64,000 nucleotides of DNA. It comes from Larix kaempferi. Taxonomy: Eukaryota; Streptophyta; Pinopsida; Pinales; Pinaceae. Below the pieces are notes generated by a model, which searched no databases, had not been told where the DNA came from, and saw only the letters and a list, made by a program, of their open reading frames with translations. Shown one piece after another: positions 56,282-64,000 of the stretch. The stretch covers positions 3,729,501-3,793,500 of the forward strand of contig BSBM01000423.1 in the NCBI GenBank assembly GCA_027924585.1. Direction: 5' to 3'. A program made the position numbers and the translations under genes. Each line of letters starts with the position of its first letter. The first letter of the stretch is position 1.

Positions 56282-56509
56282 GGTCCACGTGGGGTGGACC
56301 ACGGGTTAGGGGGTCGAAACCGTGGTTGGTGACCGCACGTTTCGGGGTGAACGACGCGGTTGGAGACCGCGTGTTTCCTAAATGGATACGCGGTATAGTA
56401 CCGCGAGTTCCAAGGAGGAACACGCGGCTCCAAACCGCGGGGTTAGGGCCGATAGTCGCGGTTAAGCACCGCGACTATAGGCCTGACAGCCGCGGTCGAA
56501 AACCGCGGC
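56282..56509. repeat. array of GC-rich perfect hairpins
   Basis: Seven perfect hairpins and one imperfect one occur in 228 bp. Perfect: 56282-56300, 56354-56372 (acgcggt/accgcgt), 56389-56405 (cgcggta/taccgcg), 56407-56421, 56423-56439, 56452-56478 (11-bp stem atagtcgcggt) and 56489-56509 (gccgcggt/accgcggc). One imperfect copy is at about 56320-56338. Most loops are 3-7 bases and most stems contain GCGG/CCGC. The array lies between the candidate TATA box and the PMD start. Confidence 0.85.
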
Positions 56510-56622
56510 AGGAAGCCCGAAAGCCGCAGTTTTGGGCCGAGCTATTAGGGTTTTCCGGGGAAGGAAAAAGGGCTTATTTATGTGACATGAGTCTAATGAG
56601 GTAACTTTGTGTGATTGACAGG

Positions 56623-57905
56623 ATGCCGCAGGTTCTTTGGAGAGAGCGGGAGATTCCCGACGAGATCATGGCCGTCATCCGAGAGGATGACAATGTACGG
56701 TCGGTACTGGGACTATTTGGACTTCTAAAGTTTGCCCAGATACCCATGATACGGTCAGCAGCGTTGCTGCTGAACCGACTGATTAGCTTTTGGGAGTCGG
56801 ACATATAGGCTTTCCGAGTACAGGGTGAGAGGGTGGACCTCACCTTGACTGATGTATACTTTTTGACAAGGTTGCCGTGCCTGGGTAGGGTGGCAGACAC
56901 ACAGCCGCGGGTCGCCGCGGACGTAGACATGGAGGACATGCTAGAGAGATACTGTAGTCCCGAGGCGAGGGTGCATAGGAATGCACTCTTGGTGAGGGAT
57001 CTAGAGGAGCCATCAGTGCAGGCCTTGGCGGCATGTGTTGTGCGAGTATTGGGGTCCCAGTCACCTAAGAAGGTGTCTGGGGGTCAGATGCAGATGATCG
57101 AGCGCGTACTAGATGGGGTGTACTACGCGTGGGGCCAGATGTTCCTGACCTGCGTTCAGCGGCAGCTGACGGCAGCAAAGGAAGATGGCAAGGGTTTTAT
57201 TTTTGGTTCCTTCTTGTGTGCCTTCTTTATGGAGAGGATACCCACACTGCGGCCGCGGGTGCCGATCAGAGCAGGAGGTTTGAGGGAGCCCCGGATGGTA
57301 CGGTGGGGCGAGATGATGCGTCGCCGTGGTGGCGGGGATGTGGGTAGGTATTTTACGCAGGATTTGTACTTGCAGTGGCTCCAGATACCATTGACACTGG
57401 ACGACTTCCCGTATCGGGACATGGACTTCACGGGAGATCCGGAGGCACCACGAGCACCAGGACAGACATGGGGTCCCGACGGTACGTATGTGTTTTTGCT
57501 TACGTGTTATGTATGTCAAGTTTTTATTTATATGATAGGAGATTGATATACTGTGACTGACATATGAGTGATCTGGTAGATGTGGGCCCGAGGCCGCCTC
57601 CAGGACATGTGGCACGGAGGGGTATTGTGGCCGTCCCCGCTCTGCCTGGGCGCGGTGAGGTCCGTCGCCGTGATGCAGAGGGGACACTGGAGTCGGTGCG
57701 GGCACTACTAGACCGGTTATTGATAGGGGTGACCGACGAGGGATGGCGGGATGTCGATCGTGATGTAGTTCAGGACTGCATGAGGGCACCCCGAGAGTTT
57801 AGATCCATCGCGATCCGGGTGGCGATCTTGGTGGACCGGGTACGGGCACAGGAGGCCGGAGGAGGAGCGAGGGGAGGATTCAGAGGCAGCCGATGCCGGC
57901 AGTGA
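56623..57905 (+). pseudogene. plant mobile domain (PMD) gene inside P, two exons
   Basis: Plus-strand gene, antisense to P. It starts at the ATG 56623 (MPQVLWREREIPDEIMAVI), and exon 1 runs to 57481. The motif GERVDLTLTDVYFLTRLP is the PMD signature ([GE..TLxDVxxLxxLPxxG]). A canonical intron is proposed at 57482-57579 (GTACGT...GGTAG), and exon 2 (57580-57905) then continues in frame with an arginine-rich tail. One TAG at 56806-56808 interrupts exon 1 where Gln would fit. The coding sequence is GC-rich, unlike its neighbours. PMD proteins (MAIN-like) act in transposon silencing in plants and also occur in transposons; the role here is unknown. Splicing is inferred, not shown. Confidence 0.7.
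57482..57579 (+). other. proposed intron of the PMD gene
   Basis: 98 bp, GTACGT donor and TGGTAG acceptor, T-rich in the middle. Retention would stop translation at 57546; removal keeps frame. Confidence 0.55.
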
Positions 57906-58077
57906 TGCAGGATACGACTCCCATTAGGGAGTGCAGGGGACTCCCCCCGAGTTTTGTAGCTACGACATGTATGTAGATGAGGCTTTAGGCATGTATAGCC
58001 ATTGTTTTGTATAGCTGAGTACAGGGGTACTCAGGACATGTATAGCACTGAACATGTATATTTTTTGATATATATAT

Positions 58078-58295
58078 ATGCACGTGGATGCACCTTTTTT
58101 GCATGATGTTGTTTTATTTGTACGCACGTGGATGCGCTTTATGAGTTGTGATATGTTTATATTGCACGTGGATGCAAGTAGGATTAGGATGTTAGGCACA
58201 TGGATGCACCTTGTGTATGATATATGTATGTTTAGGCACGTGGATGCCCCTATGGATATGCATGTGGTTTATGTACATGGATGCAATTATGGATG
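58078..58295. repeat. degenerate GCACGTGGATGC repeats
   Basis: The dodecamer core GCACGTGGATGC or a one- to three-base variant recurs at about 58079, 58123, 58163, 58197, 58235, 58261 and 58274, with uneven spacing. It holds CACGTG (G-box). The repeats lie between the convergent ends of the PMD gene (57905) and the RNase H ORF (58361). Confidence 0.7.
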
Positions 58296-58360
58296 CGATG
58301 CAATCTTTTTGGGTTTTTATATATTTTTTATGAGATGCTATGGGATGATGATGCATGATG

Positions 58361-58789
58361 TTACATGGTGTGATTGATATGCCATTCTAGTATGTTGTTG
58401 GCCATTTGGTCTGCGACACTATTTTGGGCTCTTGGGACATGTGTGAATGTTATGGATTCAAACTGTCGGCTGAGTTGTTTTGCGCGCAGGAATTTTCTAA
58501 AAAGGCAGGGATCACGCACCTGGTAGCAGTTGTTGAGCTGGGAGACAAGTAGCTGGGAGTCAAGGAACACACGAAGGTGACATATGCCCATTTGGAGGGC
58601 GGCAGTCAAGAGACCGGTCACAGCATCATACTCTACCTGGTTATTGGTAGCAGCGCCTATACATATTCCGTCAAGGTGAATCATCTCGTTGGAAGGGGAG
58701 TACAAGACCCATGCCGCAGAAGCCAGGTTGGGAGACCAGTGGCTTGCGCCATCAGCGAAGCCAGTGTAACAAGGTGGAAGATGGTCCAT
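58361..58789 (-). CDS. P archaeal-type RNase H, catalytic residues intact
   Basis: An uninterrupted 142-codon ORF (MDHLPPCYTGFADGASH to EWHINHTM). The four catalytic acidic residues are in place: Asp in GFADGAS, Glu in NNQVEYDAV, Asp in VFLDSQLL and Asp in NSVADQMA. The pattern is the archaeal/plant-type RNase H of Tat elements. The upstream gag-protease frame ends at 58888 in another frame, so this is a separate ORF. Its expected partners RT and integrase are missing. Being the only uninterrupted enzyme-like ORF in P, it may have been kept under selection or may simply be young; no other RNase H is present. Confidence 0.85.
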   Translation of the reverse strand: MDHLPPCYTGFADGASHWSPNLASAAWVLYSPSNEMIHLDGICIGAATNNQVEYDAVTGLLTAALQMGICHLRVFLDSQLLVSQLNNCYQVRDPCLFRKFLRAKQLSRQFESITFTHVPRAQNSVADQMANNILEWHINHTM

Positions 58790-58887
58790 CTGTAATCATG
58801 CAGAAATGATGAATGTAAGATGATGGTAAAAACTGTGAAAAACAAAAAGAGAGCAAACTGTACAATGCGGACCAACAAGGTCGCGAG

Positions 58888-61440
58888 TTATTCTAGGGAT
58901 AGAGACTCCTTAGGAGACAACCTAGCATAGGGGTTGCTCAAAGGAAGGCCTTCAGAGTCGGTTTCAATACGAACAGGAAGTTCCTCTGGCCGTGTGTCCA
59001 TGTGATGTTTGAGAATGGCGGGGTCGAACCCAGGCATTCCGGTAGAGGGCCAAGCAAAGACATCACGGTACTCTTGGAAGAGTTTATGGTAGTTCTCGAT
59101 CTCCTGCGCACTGCAGGAGGCTCCTAAAGTGATGACTTCAGGGGTCCCAATTGTAGCTTTAACATCTGAGAACTGTGAGGGATGAATGGGACGCTGTTTC
59201 TGACGAACGGGGGATACATCAGGCCATGTGTCAATGTGGTGTTCTATAATTGCGGGGTCAAGACCAGGCATTTCGGTATAGGACCAGGAAAATACATCAC
59301 GGAATTCTCTAAAAAGGTTTATGTAGTCCTCAATCTCTTGTTTACTGCAGAATGCTCCTAAAGTGATGAGTTCAGGGGCACGTCCTGGGGCAGCGATATC
59401 AACTTGGATGACAGGTGAGATGTTGGCCATGTTACCTTCTTCGAAGGCGTCAGGAGCAGGAATAGGGTCCTTGAACCAGTCAATCTTGGTGGGAAGGAAG
59501 TCCTTGGACTCAACTGTGAATTGGGTAGCTGTGCTAGAGGAGGATTCTTCTGGGATGAAATAGGAACGGTGGTGCATGTCATCCCAGGGATAATCCGGGG
59601 CAGTCAGGGCCTCAAGAACTTCCTCATCGGTACGGAAAGTTTGCGTCGTCAAATCGGTTGACGAGGGAATGGTAGTGGAAGAGATCATGTAAATGGTGTT
59701 AACCTCTCCTGAAGGTGAAGAGTCGGGGGGGTAGATCTCCTCAATGGTAGGTGGTGCCGTCTCAAGATCCAGATTGTTCATCTCATAGAGAGCCGCTCTG
59801 TAATCCGGGAGATCGGGGCAATGATGTGAATAATGCCCGTAAACCCAGCATATGGCGCAGGAGTGGTTGGTACGTAGGGACTTATCTTTAGGATTAGGAG
59901 TGGGGTTTAGTTCGACAATTGGGATGTTAGGGTCATCGTCGAGCATCTGCATGTGTTTTTGTAGGGCTGGTAACTGTGGACATTGGTGGGTTGCATGGCC
60001 CAACTCGTCGCACAGCGAGCATTTGGGAGGAGCACGAAACACTGGAGGGTTTTTGACTGTCTTGGGAGGTGGTACAGCAGTGTAAGGTTGTGGACCTCTG
60101 CCCCCAGTGGGTTTGGGAGGAGGAGGGGGAGCCGTGGAGGATGAAGGGGTAGAGACACCAGGAGGTGGCTGAGAGGTAGTAGCCATGGGTTGCACCGGTT
60201 GGAGGACGACATCTGGTGTCGGCGGGCGAACGGGAGGCGAAAGATACCATACAGGTAATCCCAAAGTTAACCCAGGGAGACTAAGGGTAGCCATGACCGG
60301 GGTGCTTACTACTCCTGATGGAGGGACTAGGAAGGGGATCGTATGGATCGGTGTAACACCAATGTGGCTAGGTACCATTGGTGGTTTAGGCAACAAGGGT
60401 GGTTGGTTGTCGTGGTACAAGGTACATAAGTCAGACACTTCGGGCGTAGATGACGGGGGAGGAATGGATTGAAAGGTGGAGGTCATCGGCGCGTCTGAGT
60501 AGACTCCAGGCCCCGTAGAGGAAACAAACGAGGTGGTGGCATGAGAAACAGGTTGTTCAACCATGGGGAGAACATTTTCAGGTGCCGCGGGAGCACTGGG
60601 ATCATAGTAGGTAAGCTGGTCAACCTTAACCACGCGTCCCTCATGGGGGAACATCATGGTGTGAAAAACGGAAGAGGCAACCGCCCGCATGGCATACATG
60701 TAGCTACGGCCAAGTAAAAGGTTATAATCCAATTGGGCATTGATTACCTCAATGTCAATGAGTACAGTTTTGCCACCTAGCTGGATGGGGACATTGGGTA
60801 GGAGGCCTTGGGGCTGAGCCGACTGACCGTCGTAGGCGCGTAATGCAGTGGTGGACTGCTGGAGAGGAGGGGATCCCAACTTCTGCCATACGAATGTAGA
60901 CATAACGCATGTGGAGGCATCTTCATCAATGATGCATCGATGGATGACAAGATTTCGAACGGAAACAGAAACTTGGAATGCTAAGGAGGAAGGCAGGCGT
61001 GGCTCGGATTGGTCCAAATCAAATGCCATTAAATTCGAATCAGTTGGGTCAATCCCCCCAATGGCGGAGAGTAAAGTCTTGCGCTGGGAAGGGAAGTTCT
61101 TCAAGACCTCTAACGCAGACATGGCTGCGGGAGATTGGGCTAGGTCGTCTACAATGTTGTAGTTTGACGCAGCGCGCGCATTGGGGTTATTGTTGATATG
61201 GCGAAGTGGGAAACGAGGGGCTTTGGGAGCGCCATCTAGTGGAGGTGGAGGTATACGTAACGCCTGATCAGTGGGATGGGCGTTAGTGGGTTTATCCGTG
61301 GGAGGGGCTTCAGAGGTGGAGCCATATTGGTTCCGATGGGTCTAGAGGTTGACGTCAGCAGATGACATCATCAACAAGTGATGGGTACCTGAGTCAAACA
61401 TAGGTTGATCAGGAGCAGCGTAAGTGATCTGTTGTTGTTG
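58888..61440 (-). pseudogene. P protease, proline-rich region, zinc knuckles and duplicated pre-RT stub
   Basis: The frame continues from Gag past a TAG near 61341 and runs unbroken to a TAA at 58888. Aspartic protease: HRCIIDEDASTCVMS (about 60930-60885), where DEDAS replaces the usual DxGAS so the active-site Gly is lost; C-terminal LLLGRSYMYAMRAV fits. Then come a Pro-rich region and two zinc knuckles, CSLCDELGHATHQC and CAICWVYGHYSHHC. A pre-RT segment occurs twice, 234 bp apart: ITLGAFCSKQEIEDY...HHIDTWPDVSPVRQ and ITLGASCSAQEIENY...HHMDTRPEELPVR. The polymerase core never follows. Confidence 0.82.
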
Positions 61441-62661
61441 GGGCGCGTTGGCTTGAAGGGGAGCCAACGGCTGAGTGTTCACTACGCCTTGGGTTGGTAA
61501 GGGGTTTTACAGCACCAAAGGGGGTTGCTGAGGTTGGGGGGGGTTGGGCGGTGCTTGGGGAGCCGCATGCCCTTGGCGATGGGCCTCATCAACCCAGAGT
61601 TGCCAAGCTCGCTCCAAGTGTGGGCAAGTGTGTGTGTAGTGGCCGTATACCCCGCAGATAGAACAAGGATGGTTTGTTCGCAAATTGGGGTTTTTGGCCT
61701 GCTTGGGCGGGCGATCAGGGTGTTGATTAGCGGGGGCCGCATTGTTGTTGTCGGGGGGATTAGCCGGTTGACCGGCTTGGTCTGCAGGTTGGTTGTTCCC
61801 ATGATTACGGCCCTTGCCGCGGTTCTGTTGGCCCTGGTTGCATTGGTTGTTCTGGTTTTGCTGCGGGTTCTGTTGGGTGTAAACTTGCCCTTGGGCAGCA
61901 GGTGGATTTTGAGGTTGCGCAGGTGCTGGAGCAGGCTGCGGTGGATGATATGCAGGTGGAAGCTGAGCAGGTGCAGCAACTTGAGGAGGTTGCTGATATG
62001 ACTGCGGAGCAGGTTGTGGGTGTGCCGCAGGGGCTGCCTGGGGTGGATAATAAGCGGGTTGGGCTTGTGAAGGCGCAGGAGCTGGGGCAGCCTGCTGATG
62101 GTAGTAAGGCTGAGGTGCGACTGGGGGAGCATAAGCAGGAGTCGCATAACTGAAGCACTGAGGTGGACATGAGGGTCCATGGGAATGGTGATGTGTCATA
62201 GGAGCATACGAGTTGGTTGCTCCAGACTGTGAGGTAGCCCGCGAAAGGTCGGGGCCAGAGGTAGGACGTGCAATAGAAAATGGTTGGGGATGCGAAGAAA
62301 CACGGCCAATGATACCGTCTGCAGCGTGGGATGCCCCCGGTGCATCGTGCTGGGAGGACTCACCGTGAGGGGCATCAGGTATAATGGTATAAAGGTAACC
62401 CGACTGGGCGTAAATGAGGTCAAACTGTTGGGCCTTAAGGATGGCCTCTTCTTCAGACTGGGGTCTTTCTGATGCCACATCCTTAGCAATAACAGGGAGA
62501 AGGGATTTGAGGAACCAATCTAGGAAGATACGGTCGTCTAGTTTGATCTTGCATAAGCTACGGCGTCGACGCCACTCATGGATGTGGTCCGTGATATGGG
62601 TAGCCGTGTTTTGTCTGCAGGATAGGAGGATCTCAACACCCGCGTCATAGCGAACAGGCAA
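61341..62661 (-). pseudogene. P Gag C-terminal half and zinc knuckle
   Basis: It continues the Gag frame after a TAG at 62662. It reads LSCRQNTATHITDHIHEW, RIFLDWFLKSLLPVIAKD, SEEEAILKAQQFDLIYAQ (capsid C-terminal helices), then long Pro/Ala/Gln low-complexity sequence (about 62200-61800) and a zinc knuckle CSICGVYGHYTHTC (about 61670-61630). A TAA at 61507 and a TAG near 61341 interrupt before protease. The low-complexity part is far longer than is usual in Ty3 Gag. Confidence 0.78.
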
Positions 62662-63570
62662 CTAGAAGAACTGCAGGAAGGTAGAGGCGAGGGAAGCAAA
62701 GGTGGCGTGGGTCCCATGTGGTTGCTCGATATACCATTTGGCTGCAGAGCCAGTGAAGGTGCGCTGTAAGAGACGGAGGCGAACAGAGTCGTCCACTATG
62801 GAGTTAGAGGAACACCATAGGTGGAAAGACATGATATGGTTTTGTGGGTCCTCACCGACCTTGCCCTCGAACTTAGGGATGTCAGAGGGGAGCTTGGTAG
62901 GCATATGAGGCCATGTAGGGTCATGTCGAATAGGATCGTTGGTCAATCTGGCCAGGTCAGGTAGGTTGAGGCTAGCCATGAATGGCAAACTGGAAGAAGG
63001 ATGTGACACAGTAGTGGGTTGGACCAAGTTGGGGCCAGTGCCCCCAAGTGGAGGGACAAGATTTGGGGTGGTGCCCCCAAGTGGGGGAACTGAGGTAGTG
63101 GAGGATGGTCCAGCACCACCATGGGTAGTGTGAGCCACTGATGTAGTGGGGATAGGTATTCCCGCTGCGGGAATAGGTACCGTGAGGGGGACGGTAGATG
63201 GGAGTCCCATGGAGGGCATACCCAAAACAGGTGTAGTGACTGGTGTAGTGGTGGATGTGCCACCAATGGTCCCTATCACAAACGGAGTGGAAGTCGTGCC
63301 AGCCATGGGGCTAGTAGGGGCAGTGTAAATAGGGTTCTCAGACTCTTCGTCAGAATCGGAGGTAAAGTAAGGAGCGTCACTATCTGGTGACGGAGTCCTA
63401 CGTCGCTGACGAGTGGAGTCAAGTGACAAGGCTCTAGATCTGTGATGGGTGGTATCAACGGATGATGATCGGAATCGATGACGGGTGGTGTCAAGAGAAC
63501 CGTGCTGTGGGGGCTCGCCCCTGAGGCGCCGAGAATGTCTCGGGGACTCAATGGTGACAGATGGTGTCAA
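62662..63570 (-). pseudogene. P Gag N-terminal half
   Basis: The likely start is the ATG at 63570 (MTPSVTIESPRHSRRLRGEP). An arginine/serine-rich N-terminus contains three similar units (TTRHRFRSSSVD, TTHHRSRALSLD, STRQRRRTPSPD), then Thr/Pro-rich sequence with a twofold PPLGGT repeat. The capsid begins with KLPSDIPKFEGKVGEDPQNH and HLWCSSNSIVDDSVRLRLLQRTFTGSAAKWY, the standard Ty3 Gag core. It ends at a TAG (62662) where Gln is expected (FLQFF then LPVRYD). Confidence 0.82.
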
Positions 63571-64000
63571 ATCTATGTGGGTTGAGGTGAGTATAAAAAC
63601 AGCTCAAAAAATCCTAATGCAACCAAGTGTGCAGAAGGACAGCTAAAAAACAAGGCACTCAGGCCAACAACCAACTCAAAACACCCACTGCAACAGCTGT
63701 GCTACAATATGTGGAGTATCAACAAAGATGGTCAGAATACCAACAAGCAGCAGGTTTCCTAGAAATGAAAAATGGTGGACTCACTAGACCAAAGGGAGGT
63801 AAAGGAGCATGCAAACACCTAACTAAAAGTATTCTGACTCAACTAAACATATCCTCTGCAAGGTGATGAAATCCAAGTCAGACAATATGAGTAGAAAAGC
63901 CAAGTGGCTATGATATCCCCCTACCGGGAGGGACACCGGGTAGTCAATCCTAGAAGAATGGCAACTAAGATACCCCGTTCATGACACGTCCAGAAAGGTG
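63571..64000 (-). other. P 5' leader (start of)
   Basis: 430 bp upstream of Gag with no coding frame of note. The primer site and 5' LTR of P are expected beyond the right edge. The segment cccctaccgggagggacaccgggtag at 63921-63946 contains a short inverted repeat (accgggag, caccgggt) but nothing I can name. Confidence 0.4.

Larger units (their letters stand above)
52832..64000 (-). mobile_element. P: non-autonomous Tat-like Ty3 element with antisense PMD gene, right end outside window
   Basis: Right to left on the minus strand: gag (63570 on), zinc knuckles, protease, a proline-rich region with more zinc knuckles, a pre-RT stub present twice, a separate archaeal-type RNase H ORF, then a noncoding region with tandem repeats, a short G-rich tract and the 3' LTR (52832-53536). 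Between RNase H and the repeats, on the plus strand, lies a PMD gene. RT, ordinary RNase H and integrase are absent, so P would depend on another element. It begins with TG inside the D LTR and must extend past 64000, as its 5' LTR is not visible. Confidence 0.8.

Noticed and set aside
56282-56509. MITE or nested DNA transposon as the explanation of the hairpin array
   Set aside because: There is no terminal inverted repeat enclosing the block and no target duplication; the hairpins are many short separate ones.
58078-58377. Plus-strand ORF with repeated HVDA residues
   Set aside because: It is the forward translation of the GCACGTGGATGC repeats; composition and position between two convergent ORFs give no support for a protein.

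Overview
The window reads as a block of intergenic DNA from a very large seed-plant genome. Nearly all of it is LTR retrotransposons nested in one another. I found no host gene, tRNA, rRNA, CRISPR array or bacterial feature. The plant assignment rests on Ty1/copia elements primed by initiator tRNA-Met, Ty3 elements with archaeal-type RNase H (Tat-like), a plant mobile domain (PMD) ORF and plant TATA boxes. A gymnosperm, perhaps a conifer, is my best guess from the style of the Ty3 proteins and the decayed nests; that is inference only.

Layout. (1) 1-5803: copia element E1 on the minus strand, its 3' end cut off by the window. (2) 5887-6826: an LTR-like repeat (W1) with a second direct copy at 44728-45623 (W2). 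(3) 7914-33408: T1, a Tat-like Ty3 element on the minus strand with the unusual order protease, archaeal-type RNase H, reverse transcriptase, RNase H, integrase. Two insertions only 41 bp apart split its protease: copia element C (11871-28979), which itself contains the 13.5-kb Ty3 element G (13469-26936, target duplication caagc), and a solo LTR S (29021-30679, target duplication gtata). (4) 33685-43752 minus: a long additional ORF (aORF1), split by copia element E2 (34648-41542, target duplication cttat). (5) 45926-48403 minus: aORF2, cut by Ty3 element D (from 48404), whose 5' LTR is in turn cut at 52831 by element P. (6) 52832 to the right edge: P, a Tat-like element with gag, protease, a duplicated pre-RT stub and an archaeal-type RNase H with its four acidic residues in place, but no RT or integrase. 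P also carries an opposite-strand, apparently spliced PMD gene with its own TATA box.

How the parts relate. Almost every polyprotein is a pseudogene. Premature stops are mostly TAG or TGA where Gln or Trp is expected, as transitions in methylated DNA would give. The most interesting features are the antisense PMD gene in P, a run of GC-rich perfect hairpins between its TATA box and start codon, an array of variable-arm stem-loops in the 3' region of the copia elements, a second gag-like domain inside the Pol frame of G, and a family of large additional ORFs, one of which has a TATA box just upstream.
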